From Colwellia sp. PAMC 21821 (GTDB taxonomy: Bacteria > Pseudomonadota > Gammaproteobacteria > Enterobacterales > Alteromonadaceae): 64,000 nt of DNA. The DNA lies in assembly GCF_002077175.1 (NCBI RefSeq), contig NZ_CP014943.1, positions 496,001-560,000 of the forward strand, in the 5' to 3' direction. The notes under the pieces were generated by a model. That model ran no database searches, had not been told where the DNA came from, and saw only the letters and a list, made by a program, of their open reading frames with translations. Shown here in pieces: positions 27,641 through 35,773 of the stretch. The position numbers and the translations under genes are program-made. Numbering within the stretch: position 1 is the stretch's first letter; each line of letters opens with the position of its first letter.

Positions 27641-28002
27641 AATAAACGATTTATCGTTTTTATTATGCGTAAAACCGCAGGCACTATTGTTTATACATAT
27701 CTGTTCGCCAAACCTTACTGGTTGACCATCTCGGGGTGTGTTGCTAGGGTTTAGTTTTCACAATACTTTGGGTTAACTTCCACAAATCACCAGTATCAAA
27801 TAATTTAACAGGACATATATCTTAAATAATTTAGGATGAGTGTCCTGTTAACTTTGTTAACTTGTAACCAACAGAAGCATATTCCACTTAATATAATAGT
27901 CAGTTACTTTTAAATTAAGTGGCTTGGTCGAACTATAAGGCATTCAATAAGTAATAAGTATGGCATGATCACCGCAAGTTCCGTTAGCTATACGCTTACA
28001 AT
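27641..28002. other. Gap after the AraC gene with one REP-A palindrome
   Basis: The only recognisable item in this 360-bp gap is the REP-A copy at 27804. No gene is visible. Confidence 0.5.
27804..27851. repeat. REP-A palindrome, degenerate copy
   Basis: The right arm GGATGAGTGTCCTGTTAA matches the other REP-A copies exactly; the left arm TTTAACAGGACATATAT has diverged after GGACA. Nothing but the arms and a short A/T loop is present, so it is a minimal non-autonomous copy. Confidence 0.7.
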
Positions 28003-29127
28003 TTAACATCTTGCAGTAATAGAACCTAGTGTACAACTAGTTGTGCCATGTGCTGTAGAACATGTTTTGTACTTTATTGTTTTAGTACAACCTGATCCTG
28101 TTGAAGGAAGCCAGATCGAGCCGTCATTATTACCCCCCGGACCTGTACTGCCGCCTGATTCTCCATGCTCAATCTCTACATCACCACCCCTTTCTAATGC
28201 ATCTAATAAACAATTTGATACAAGGTTTATTTTGGCATCAAAAGGAACACCACTCATAAACCTACCTATAGGAAAGCCATCAATTTGGGATGCACCTCTA
28301 TTTAATTCAAAAGAAAGAGCTAATACTCTTCTTCCATTAACATTAGCCTCCCCCCCATATGAAACGTTAAAAGATAAGTTATTATCCGCATTACCACCAT
28401 AAAAAATATTTGCAAAAACACCTATATTATTATGATGTAAAGTAATATTAACTCCTGCTCCATTCGCTGAAATTTGAAGTCCTCCTCCAGAAGTTAACGA
28501 TTCATGGGAGAGGTCAGTCCAACTCTGATCTCCAATTTTATTTGCTATTTGATTATTTAGTTCTCTATGAGTAAATCTTTGAAAGCTTTCATCGGTAATA
28601 TAATTTGCAGGATGGCTTTCACAAGATTCATTACTTTGGCTAGATATTTGCTCAAGCCCTTTAATTTTTTTCAAGTTAGATGTGGAGTGCCTTTGAGTCG
28701 ACGCTAAGCTAGTATGTAATGAACCTGCTTCTTGAACTCCTCTACGAAACTCATAATCAATATCATAAAACTCTTCTAACGCATTTCTTTCATCATTCGT
28801 TAGAGATAGATCTGTTGCTTTTATTAATTGTGCATCACTAAATTGAGACTGCTGAGTCGCAGAAATTTTGAACTTAAATGCGGTTCTGCTTAGCGGGTTA
28901 GTAACAATTATATTTGTTGAAGTTGATGCACATTGATAAGTTGTTGAACCAAATTGAGAGTTACCATCGTTTAGGCCAATTACTTGGCAGGTTGGCTTTT
29001 TGTAATAAATTTTTGCAATATTAACCGAATCGCTGTAATCACAAGTGTCACACGATTTAGTTTCGGTTAAAGCGGCATAAACTGAACTACTAAGGAATAT
29101 CAGTCCTATAGTTAATACTATTTTCAT
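28003..29127 (-). CDS. Secreted cysteine-rich protein of unknown function
   Basis: A signal peptide (MKIVLTIGLIFLSSSVYA) starts a 374-aa protein. It has a Cys pair near the N-terminus (CDTCDYSDSV), scattered Cys in the middle and a Gly/Ser linker (SGGSTGPGGNNDGS) before a Cys-rich C-terminal segment (CTKTIKYKTCS, SCTLGS). The central third (ISANGAGVNITLHHNN, GVFANIFYGGNA) looks beta-rich. No family is recognised. It lies between an AraC gene and IS3 debris, without operon partner, in a lower-conservation zone. Confidence 0.55.
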   Translation of the reverse strand: MKIVLTIGLIFLSSSVYAALTETKSCDTCDYSDSVNIAKIYYKKPTCQVIGLNDGNSQFGSTTYQCASTSTNIIVTNPLSRTAFKFKISATQQSQFSDAQLIKATDLSLTNDERNALEEFYDIDYEFRRGVQEAGSLHTSLASTQRHSTSNLKKIKGLEQISSQSNESCESHPANYITDESFQRFTHRELNNQIANKIGDQSWTDLSHESLTSGGGLQISANGAGVNITLHHNNIGVFANIFYGGNADNNLSFNVSYGGEANVNGRRVLALSFELNRGASQIDGFPIGRFMSGVPFDAKINLVSNCLLDALERGGDVEIEHGESGGSTGPGGNNDGSIWLPSTGSGCTKTIKYKTCSTAHGTTSCTLGSITARC

Positions 29128-29200
29128 AATAATCCTTTAAATATAGAATAAAAACCACTCAAAAACCGAGTAAACTTCACACTATCAATATATAATGACC

Positions 29201-29368
29201 TGATCAACTAAATTCAGACACCCCAGTTAAGTTCGTTAAGCTACCTTTTTCAATTCTCTTTCTTTGCCTTCATACACATTTGGACTTTGGTAGCCCAGAT
29301 ATGAGTGCAATCGTTTGCTGTTGTACCACATCGTTATGTAGTTCATTACATCTTGCTGAGCTGCAATA
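29201..29368 (-). pseudogene. IS3-family transposase remnant (C-terminus and one end)
   Basis: Minus-strand translation gives the final segment of an IS3-group OrfB: QDVMNYITMWYNSKRLHSYL, then GYQSPNVYEGKERELKKVA, stop at 29236. The residues YNSKRLHSYLGY are a family hallmark near the third DDE residue. It is cut off at 29368 where the RAYT-B element starts. The right-hand end TGATCAACTAAATTCAGACA is likely the terminal repeat of the IS. Confidence 0.75.
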
Positions 29369-29598
29369 TAACTAGGACATCCATTCTAAGGAATTAAAAA
29401 AGACTGCAAGCTATAAGCTTTTATAAGCCCTTTCGCTGTTATGTGAAATTTAATAGATGGCTAAACAGAGTTCACAGAATCATTCGATAATGAAATCAGG
29501 CGAAAACTTAATGATTTAAGTGTTTTAAAGGCGTAAAAAAAACTTAAATCATTAAGTTTGAGGCCAATGTCTTATCGGGTATCGTTAAAACTAGATGG

Positions 29599-30420
29599 TT
29601 AAGCTAACAGTTTTTCACAGCACTTTAGGTTTTGTCGTCGCTTAAGTTCATGGTGTTGATAATAATCGGTTAGTGCCTCACTACGGCCTACCGCACCATG
29701 AAACAACTTTCTAAAACCTTTCGTCAGTATTAACCAATTGTCTGGATTTATTTTTAGCCGCTGCAACAGCTCATGTTGGCTCTGGGCAATGTAGCCAGCT
29801 TTATCTTCACGCATACAACGCCCTGTTAATTCGATTAATTGCAGATAGTCGATTAACTCAAACGGTAAACCTTTAGGCATGTCGCCTCTGGGGTTACCGA
29901 CAAAGGGCAGTAGGTTTGTCGGTTGCTTTCCCTCTTGGGCTTTGATAACACGCGCTTTTACGCTGGTGTAGGCTGAGGTCTCAGGCGTTTGTGCTATGCC
30001 TGCTCTAACTGGGTTTAAATCTACATAAGCCATGCAAGCAGCAAGTGCCGCTTCATCAAGTAGGGCTTGTGATTTAAAACGTCCTTCCCAAAACCGACCG
30101 GAGCAGTTATATTCTTGATTGGCTTTTCTGGCAATGCTTTCATTGAGTAATCGCATAAACCAACTGATATCCATTAACCGGCTGCGATAGCATTCAATGG
30201 TATCGTTTAATGTCGGTTGTAAGTATTCCGCAATGGGCTCACCGCGACAATATTGCTGTGTTAACAAGGTGCCTTTAAAGAGTTGGTGCCAACGCTGAAG
30301 TACTTCCTCATTCGACCATGACTTGGCAATGGCCTCATCAATAAACAGCACTAGGTGGCTATGGTTGCTCATAATGGCATAAGCACATACGTCGATGGCG
30401 AACACCTGACTTAAGGTTAG
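29599..30420 (-). pseudogene. RAYT1, C-terminal part (REP-associated tyrosine transposase, split)
   Basis: It carries the conserved core of RAYT proteins: MSNHSHLVLFIDE (the His-x-His metal site), YCRGEPIAE and [15 protein letters not shown], whose Tyr is the likely nucleophile. The N-terminal 80 residues are missing here and lie at 32013-32292, separated by the inserted element A. Shared sequence of 127 bp joins the two halves. RAYTs act on REP palindromes rather than on their own terminal repeats, so loss of this copy would leave REP-B without a local enzyme unless other copies exist in the genome. Confidence 0.8.
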
Positions 30421-30432
30421 AGAATTTTAAAA

Positions 30433-30450
30433 TGACACTCATCTTAAATA
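30433..30450. repeat. REP-A arm at the 3' end of element A
   Basis: TGACACTCATCTTAAATA, the mirror of the arm found 5' of RAYT2 and of the dispersed REP-A copies. It marks the downstream boundary of element A against the interrupted RAYT1. Confidence 0.65.
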
Positions 30451-30644
30451 CGACCTAACTACATATCATCGAAATTTAAATATATCACCCGTTATCATGT
30501 TTAATCGGCACATTTTTAACAACTAGAGGCTAAATTATCGATTAATCCCCCAGCCTACACCAAAATATCAATTTTATGGCAAGTTTAAGCCTCAAGTAAT
30601 GACCCGTTATGTGTATGGCTTTTTTTGATTAGTGAGCTCTGTGT

Positions 30645-31619
30645 TTACGCAAAGAGTTTATTGCAATGGCTTAAGTTTTGTCGTCGTTTTAACTGTTGAT
30701 GTTCGCAGTAATCACTGAGTACATCTTCGCGGCCTACCGCCCCATGAAATTGTGTTCTAAATTCAGTTGTGATGATTAACCAGTTTTCAGCCGATATGTT
30801 TAATCGGTTGAGTATGCTCGGCAGGCTGTCTTCGATGAAGCCCGGTTTATCTTCTCTGATGCAACGACCCGTTAATTCGATTAACTGTAAATAGTCACTG
30901 AGCTCAAACGGTAGACCTTTGGGCATACTCTTTCTGGGGTTACCAACAAAGGGCATTAGCGTGTTAGGTTGTTGGCTTTGTTTTGCTTGTTCACAACGCA
31001 GCTTAACGCTGGTGTGCTCTGAGCTTTCAGGTGTGTCGGCAATATTAGCGCGAATAGGGTTTAAATCAACATAAGCCATACAAGCAGCAATGGCGGCTTC
31101 ATCAAGTAACGCTTGAGATTTAAACCGTCCCTCCCAGAATCTGCCTGTACAGTTATCTTCTTGATTAGCGGCTCGGGCAATACCTTCATTAATGTGGCCC
31201 ATAAACCAACTGATTTTCATCAGTCGTTTTCGATAAACCTCTGCGGTAGCTTCAACAATATCCAGTAACGGTTTCGCTAATACATCTCCACGGCAGTATT
31301 GTTGTGTCAGTAACGTGCCTTTGTGTAAACGGTGCCAGCGCTCAAGGACTTCATTCATGCTCCATTGCTTGGCTGTTGCCTCATCAATAAATAATACGAC
31401 ATGGTAGTGATTACTCATCACTGCATAGGCACAAACGTCAATCGCAAAGACTTGGCTGAGAAAATGTAACTTATCCTCAACCCATGCGCGACGATGCTCA
31501 TAACTTTGCCCTGTAAAGGCATCTTCACCACATAAAAAAGCACGTCGAACACAACGTGAAATACAATGGTAATACGGGGTATCGACTAAACTGATTTGTC
31601 TTTTTCGAGGGGTTGCCAT
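30645..31619 (-). CDS. RAYT2, REP-associated tyrosine transposase (intact)
   Basis: A complete 324-aa Y1-type HUH transposase of the IS200-like RAYT group. The N-terminus [20 protein letters not shown] is typical; the HxH motif is [13 protein letters not shown] and the catalytic Tyr is in [19 protein letters not shown]-type palindromes with arms GACACTCA flank the gene on both sides, so its cognate repeat is REP-A. It is the only intact transposase of the mosaic and could act on the minimal REP-A copies at 27804, 33392 and 35499. It sits inside a RAYT1 gene that it (or a related event) disrupted. Confidence 0.88.
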   Translation of the reverse strand: MATPRKRQISLVDTPYYHCISRCVRRAFLCGEDAFTGQSYEHRRAWVEDKLHFLSQVFAIDVCAYAVMSNHYHVVLFIDEATAKQWSMNEVLERWHRLHKGTLLTQQYCRGDVLAKPLLDIVEATAEVYRKRLMKISWFMGHINEGIARAANQEDNCTGRFWEGRFKSQALLDEAAIAACMAYVDLNPIRANIADTPESSEHTSVKLRCEQAKQSQQPNTLMPFVGNPRKSMPKGLPFELSDYLQLIELTGRCIREDKPGFIEDSLPSILNRLNISAENWLIITTEFRTQFHGAVGREDVLSDYCEHQQLKRRQNLSHCNKLFA

Positions 31620-31900
31620 CCTAGCTTCCTGATTAAAATCCTATTTGCACAAGCATAGAACAGCGTTAATAAAATGCAAATTTGAGTGAGTGTCTTGTTA
31701 ATTACCGTAAAGGCATCTTCACCACATAAAAAAGCACGTCGAACACAACGTGAAATACAATGGTAATACGGGGTATCGACTAAACTGATTTGTCTTTTTC
31801 GAGGGGTTGCCATCCTAGCTTCCTGATTAAAATCCTATTTGCACAAGCATAGAACAGCGTTAATAAAATGCAAATTTGAGTGAGTGTCTTGTTAATTACC
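31513..31900. repeat. Perfect 194-bp tandem duplication at the RAYT2 5' end
   Basis: Units 31513-31706 and 31707-31900 are identical by eye. Each holds the REP-A arm with TTAACAAGACACTC, the leader and the first 107 bp of the RAYT2 gene. The outer unit therefore makes a truncated copy of the gene start. Confidence 0.9.
31707..31813 (-). pseudogene. RAYT2 N-terminal fragment
   Basis: The first 107 bp of a RAYT2 gene ([20 protein letters not shown] onward, to GEDAF) repeated upstream of the intact copy. It then runs out into the next unit. It could still be translated as a fusion of about 75 residues, but this is not expected to function. Confidence 0.8.
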
Positions 31901-32010
31901 AGTCGTTTTCTGGCGGTAGTCATCAATAAAATCCTTTTACTTTGACGGGTGTAATAAGCCTAGTCGAGGGCTTAATATTTATCAATTAAAAATGGATGTC
32001 CTAGTTAATA
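31901..32010. repeat. Short 5' fragment of element B
   Basis: It repeats 32270-32379 with one mismatch: REP-B arm, leader and only the first 23 bp of the RAYT1 gene (ATGACTACCGCC...). It abuts the element-A fragment at 31900. Confidence 0.85.
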
Positions 32011-32012
32011 TT

Positions 32013-32292
32013 GCTGAAGTACTTCCTCATTCGACCATGACTTGGCAATGGCCTCATCAATAAACAGCACTAGGTGGCTATGGTTGCTCATAATGGCATA
32101 AGCACATACGTCGATGGCGAACACCTGACTTAAGGTTAGCAATTTGTCTTCAACCCAGCCGCGCCTATGCTCAAAGCTTTTGCCAGTGAATTTATCTTCG
32201 CCACAAAGAAACGCACGACGAACACAACGAGAAATACAATGATAGTAAGGGGTGTCAACTAAACTGACGAGTCGTTTTCTGGCGGTAGTCAT
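32013..32292 (-). pseudogene. RAYT1, N-terminal part (split)
   Basis: Starts at ATG 32292 ([20 protein letters not shown]) and reaches the segment IAKSWSNEEVLQ before the frame runs into a REP-B arm. Its last 127 bp equal the start of the C-terminal part at 30294-30420, so the two together rebuild one RAYT1 gene of about 325 codons. Confidence 0.8.
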
Positions 32293-32382
32293 CAATAAAA
32301 TCCTTTTACTTTGACGGGTGTAATAAGCCTAGTCGAGGGCTTAATATTTATCAATTAAGAATGGATGTCCTAGTTAATTGTT

Positions 32383-32441
32383 TTTGCACAAGCATAGAAC
32401 AGCGTTAATAAAATGCAAATTTGAGTGAGTGTCTTGTTAAT
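32383..32441. repeat. 5' flank of element A alone
   Basis: The same 55-59 bp that precede RAYT2 (TTAACAAGACACTC ... CTTGTGCAAA) stand alone here between the end of element B and the truncated prlF gene. Confidence 0.75.
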
Positions 32442-32698
32442 TTTATACTTGCGGTAAGGGGCTGAATCTTTTCAGGATACTCTTGCATATCTTTTGCAAC
32501 AAAAGCTAAAAACGACTCAACAACGGGATCACTTTCTGTAGGTTCAACACGAGAAAGTATGACACTGCCATTTGGTTGAATGATAAATTTTATTTTATCT
32601 TTTTTATTCAAATGCAGAGCTTTACGAACAATACTAGGAACGGTTGTTTGAAATCTATCTGTCAATGTAGATTCAGTTTCTAAAGTGGCTTGTGTCAT
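32442..32698 (-). pseudogene. prlF: PrlF-family antitoxin, C-terminally truncated
   Basis: The AbrB-fold DNA-binding start ESTLTDRFQTTVPSIVRKAL is clear and is the hallmark of PrlF, antitoxin of the PrlF-YhaV system. The start at 32698 has GGAGG 8 bp upstream. After EKIQPLTASIK the frame enters element-A sequence and stops at 32405, so the last part of the protein is lost. No yhaV toxin follows. The reading frame before the insertion is intact, which suggests recent damage. A 12-bp palindrome 30 bp upstream may be its operator. Confidence 0.75.
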
Positions 32699-32728
32699 AG
32701 TAACCTCCAAAATATTAGGTTTACCTTA

Positions 32729-32756
32729 CAACGGTAATGCAATCGCATTACCGTTG
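32729..32756. promoter_or_regulatory. Perfect palindrome before prlF
   Basis: CAACGGTAATGC-AATC-GCATTACCGTTG, 31 bp upstream of the prlF start. Antitoxins of this kind repress their own operon, so this may be an operator. It has no T run and is unlikely to be a terminator. Confidence 0.5.
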
Positions 32757-32950
32757 CAACTTTACCTATTTAAGAAGCTTTCATCACTTAATGCTGTATT
32801 CATAGAGTCATCAATAGGACCAGAGTTAATTAATGCACTTCGATACTACCTTAAACAATGAAAACGAGTCTAAGATATTTTTTATTATTTTATATCAAAT
32901 AGTTACTAATATTCACAACCTGTTAACTCACTTAATACTGAATACACAAT

Positions 32951-33289
32951 CTATGCATTTTTTAAATATTTTTTGTCTAATGCCTCATCTGATGTTAAAT
33001 GAACATCAATAGTAGGCCTTGCTCTATCATCAAATGATTTTCCCTTAGTCGCATAATAGTTTTCATTTTTTGTAGCGTACTTAGCTTCAGGATTGCTTTT
33101 TTTCTTATTACCTTTTGATTTTACTATTTTTTTATTGCTTAGTTTAGAAGGAATAATCTCAAAATATTCATTCATCTCTGCTTCAGTCTTAGAGTTAGCT
33201 TTTAAATATTTAGCAAGCAAGTCTTCTTTACGCTCAGTGCTCAAATCTAACTTATCTAATTTTATAGTAAATTGTTTTACCAACTTCAT
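32951..33289 (-). CDS. Small basic protein of unknown function
   Basis: 112 residues, rich in Lys and Asn (SNKKIVKSKGNKKKSN). The start has GGAGG 7-8 bp upstream, which supports it as a real gene. There is no signal peptide, membrane segment or recognised domain. The N-terminal 50 residues look helical. It stands between prlF and fic with no overlap. A role as a phage or defence accessory, or as a cassette gene, cannot be judged. Confidence 0.5.
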   Translation of the reverse strand: MKLVKQFTIKLDKLDLSTERKEDLLAKYLKANSKTEAEMNEYFEIIPSKLSNKKIVKSKGNKKKSNPEAKYATKNENYYATKGKSFDDRARPTIDVHLTSDEALDKKYLKNA

Positions 33290-33391
33290 TATTTCCTCCA
33301 GAAGGTTTGAACATAATAACTAACCACTAGGCGCCAGCCTCTATAGGTGGGTTAGTTCTAAATTTAACAGAGTAAATTTAACAGAGTAAAT

Positions 33392-33434
33392 TTAACAGGA
33401 CACTCATTTTAATTTAGGATGAGTGTCCTGCTAA
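33392..33434. repeat. REP-A palindrome, near-perfect copy
   Basis: TTAACAGGACACTCAT ... ATGAGTGTCCTGCTAA with a short TTTAATTTAGG loop. Two extra copies of AATTTAACAGAGT precede it at 33361-33391. It lies just downstream of fic. Confidence 0.85.
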
Positions 33435-33483
33435 TTTTGCTAATTTATACAATGACTAACTGTTCACCGACAAAATGGTTTAC

Positions 33484-35019
33484 TTAATCAAGCAAAAACA
33501 CTTCTTGATATTTATTTTCTATTTCTTTTACTTCAACATCAGTTAGTGCAGAGAACTCTCTAGTTGTAGCCCTTATCGATAACCTACCATTACCCTGACG
33601 CAAAAAGTTAAGTAGTAAACTTAAGTTTTTTTGAGGCATATCAAACCGATTATTTACATAGTTCCAAATTTCATCGTATCTTTCAAGATAAAGGACTTCC
33701 TCAGGAAGAACAGTGTCTACAGTATCTTTTACGCACTCAAATAAAAACTCCACTTGGCGTGTCATATCTCCATATCGATACAAGTCAGCCGTTTCATTTG
33801 TTACATGAACATTGTTATCTATCGTTGGTTGCCATTCAACATACTTTAAACGTGGTTGTGTAAACTGCTCTAACACGGCTTTGTACTCTTCTATTTTTTC
33901 TAGAATTACTGCTGATACGGGAAAAATAACCCCTTTAGGCGTGAAGCCACTCTCAGCTAGTACATGATGAATTAAGTAGCGATGAATTCGTCCATTACCA
34001 TCTTCTAACGGATGAATAATAACAAACGAAAAGGCAATGATTGCAGCAGCTAAAACAGGATGGAATCCTGAGTCTTTCATTAATTCATACCCATTTAGAT
34101 AAGCAGCGAGTAGCTCATCAAGATCTTCTGGTTTGGCTGATATATGTTCAGGTATTGGTATGTTGGTCACACGATCATGCTCACCAACAAAACCGCCAAC
34201 GCAACGAATTCCCGGCAGAATAAATCGACTATCAGGAATGACTACTTCTTGTAAACGTTCTATCTCTTCTACGGTTAATGGCTGCATGCCTGCTTGACCG
34301 ATAACTTTCCCCCATCGCTCTATACGATTATGAGGAGGCGCTTCTCCTTCAATGGTATATGAAGCCTTAGAGTCTGAAAGCAGTAAAAAAGCAGCAGCTC
34401 TTGCAAGTAAGTCACTGTGAACAGTCCCTATATTCTTGACCGCTTTTTCGTCTAGGTTTTCTCCAATATACTGAACTAGCTTCTCTGTTTTCTTAATTAA
34501 AGGACAAAACCCTTTAACACCCGGTAAGTTGTTATTTATTCGTTGGCGTGAAACCTTGGTTTTGGCGCAGCCAAATTGTAGTTTTTCATTTAGCGCGTCA
34601 ACATAATTACCAGTAGTAACATCCTCAATGGGTAGTACTTGCGCAGTGAGCCATTCATAGAAAAACCAAATTCTGCGGCTATACGCCCCTGTTATTTCAT
34701 TTTCAACAGAAGCAGTAATATCTTCGATTGCCAAAGCGCCAAATAAACTTTTCATAATAGCTAAATCAACACCTTCGTATTTCAACGCAAATGTTAATTG
34801 TGCAAACCAATGGGCTTCAGGCTGATAACGGCTTCCCCATATTAACCACCTTCCTTTGCTTCGTTTAGCGTTTATAGCTGGAACAATGGCGCATATCGCA
34901 TTAGGAGCAGGTACGCTTAGTTGGAATTCATTGATAATCCAAGCATATCCAACCAGCTCAGCTTCAGGCTCTGGATAGATTTCTTCATCAAAGAACTTTG
35001 CGCGTTTAGCTAATAACAT
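33484..35019 (-). CDS. fic: Fic-domain protein (probable AMP-transferase), class II
   Basis: The Fic motif HPLEDGNGRIHR (about residues 336-347) matches HPFx(D/E)GNGRxxR with Leu for Phe; Fic enzymes transfer AMP or other nucleotides to target proteins. Upstream, SYTIEGE (about residue 219) fits the (S/T)xxxE(G/N) inhibitory helix, which in class II proteins lies N-terminal of the Fic core. At 512 aa it also has an N-terminal region (about 1-180) of unknown fold and a C-terminal part with a winged-helix-like end (RLSIRATTREFSALTDVEV). The ATG at 35019 has AGGTGG upstream. Six phased repeats precede it. Confidence 0.85.
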   Translation of the reverse strand: MLLAKRAKFFDEEIYPEPEAELVGYAWIINEFQLSVPAPNAICAIVPAINAKRSKGRWLIWGSRYQPEAHWFAQLTFALKYEGVDLAIMKSLFGALAIEDITASVENEITGAYSRRIWFFYEWLTAQVLPIEDVTTGNYVDALNEKLQFGCAKTKVSRQRINNNLPGVKGFCPLIKKTEKLVQYIGENLDEKAVKNIGTVHSDLLARAAAFLLLSDSKASYTIEGEAPPHNRIERWGKVIGQAGMQPLTVEEIERLQEVVIPDSRFILPGIRCVGGFVGEHDRVTNIPIPEHISAKPEDLDELLAAYLNGYELMKDSGFHPVLAAAIIAFSFVIIHPLEDGNGRIHRYLIHHVLAESGFTPKGVIFPVSAVILEKIEEYKAVLEQFTQPRLKYVEWQPTIDNNVHVTNETADLYRYGDMTRQVEFLFECVKDTVDTVLPEEVLYLERYDEIWNYVNNRFDMPQKNLSLLLNFLRQGNGRLSIRATTREFSALTDVEVKEIENKYQEVFLLD

Positions 35020-35045
35020 ATTACCCACCTAAAAATGATGATTTA

Positions 35046-35213
35046 CCATGAAAAACGATTATCGACCATGAAAAACGATTATATAATTCATTACCTCATG
35101 AATTATGATTACAAACTATATTATGACTGAAAATTTAAATCAACTGCGTGAAAAATAATTACCAGGCGTGAAATATGGTTATACTTGATGCGACCGTGTG
35201 AATGATGGTTATT
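35046..35213. promoter_or_regulatory. Six phased direct repeats upstream of fic
   Basis: Units of the form YRTGAA-N4-GRTTAY begin with their TG at 35049, 35069, 35099, 35149, 35169 and 35199. Intervals are 20, 30, 50, 20 and 30 bp: two triplets of equal layout, 100 bp apart, all whole helical turns. A likely protein-binding array controlling fic or the divergent DUF2384 gene. Confidence 0.7.
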
Positions 35214-35262
35214 AGTCTTTGCCTATAATGAAAGGTAAGTAACTAGCAATGAGCATAAGAAA

Positions 35263-35453
35263 ATGATCCCCCAAGAACAGCAAATTATTTCACAGGTAAT
35301 AGAATGGGCTGGAAGTATTGACGCTGCTAAAAAATGGTATGAAAGAGAGCAAATACCAGCGCTTGATAGCACGGCAAAATCGCGGTTGATAATGGGCATC
35401 ATCAGGCGGTATTGGATTACTTAGACGGCATTGCGGTTGGTGGCTTTTCGTAA
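35263..35453 (+). pseudogene. DUF2384 (MbcA/ParS-type) antitoxin fragment, frameshifted
   Basis: The first 43 codons read MIPQEQQIISQVIEWAGSID, then AAKKWYEREQIPALDST. The family ending HQAVLDYLDGIAVGGFS lies in another frame, from about 35388, so one base was lost or gained near 35380-35390. The C-terminal toxin-binding domain of Xre/MbcA/ParS antitoxins ends in just this way. The N-terminal helix-turn-helix of the family is absent, so it was either short from the beginning or truncated. No RES toxin is nearby. It is divergent from fic. Confidence 0.65.
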
Positions 35454-35498
35454 GCACTCGTAGCGACTTGCAGTAACACAGGATTAATATTCAAACAA

Positions 35499-35543
35499 TT
35501 TAACAGGACACTCATTTTAATTTAGGTTGAGTGTCCTGCTAAT
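35499..35543. repeat. REP-A palindrome
   Basis: TTTAACAGGACACTCATTTT ... GTTGAGTGTCCTGCTAA, the same orientation as the copy at 33392; one base in the right arm differs. The two copies bracket fic and the DUF2384 fragment. Confidence 0.8.
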
Positions 35544-35584
35544 TCTGTACCTAGCTAATTTTTGGGGCATATGCATCCTTGAAA

Positions 35585-35680
35585 ACCTAACGCCCAAATA
35601 ACGGGCTAAAAATAGTGGGCTAAAATGGAGCGGAGCGAACAGCCCGCTGTTTTTAGTCCTTGTTGATTTGCTTGTTGAAC
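35585..35680 (-). other. attC site 3 (integron recombination site)
   Basis: On the minus strand: GTTCAACAAGC at the 5' end, then ATCAACAAGGACTAAAA, a self-complementary centre (GCGGGCTGTTCGCTCCGC) and GGGCGTTAGGT at the 3' end. The outer RYYYAAC and GTTRRRY boxes and the inner AAGGAC pattern are those of a 96-bp attC. It is the last site seen in the array. Confidence 0.75.
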
Positions 35681-35773
35681 GAAGCCGCTCTGCGGCAGAG
35701 TAGCTTTGAAACTACCTTCCATACTCAATAATAACATCGTCATTGTGACGGTGTGTTATTGGAGTATAACCTC

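Larger units (their letters stand above)
29369..32379. mobile_element. Nested RAYT mosaic: element B interrupted by element A and partial copies
   Basis: The ends are inverted REP-B arms: TAACTAGGACATCCATTCT at the left and, on the other strand, TTAACTAGGACATCCATTCT at the right. Between them lie, right to left, a 367-bp 5' fragment of element B, a second B 5' fragment of about 109 bp, a 194-bp 5' fragment of element A, a full element A with RAYT2, then the rest of element B (RAYT1 C-terminal part). Element A also leaves a 59-bp 5' flank just outside, at 32383-32441. A 127-bp stretch (32013-32139) is repeated exactly at 30294-30420. Confidence 0.8.

Noticed and set aside
28043..28402. 119-codon frame opposite the secreted protein gene
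   Set aside because: It is a mirror of the minus-strand gene, which has a signal peptide and ordinary composition.
31586..31813. 75-codon open frame called as a protein
   Set aside because: It is a duplicated RAYT2 start read into the next repeat unit.
32729..32756. attC site before prlF
   Set aside because: The flanking bases do not give RYYYAAC and GTTRRRY boxes; the palindrome is better seen as an operator.
35046..35213. Possible CRISPR or replication iterons
   Set aside because: Units are too short and too variable for CRISPR, and no rep gene or AT-rich origin is present; an operator array fits better.
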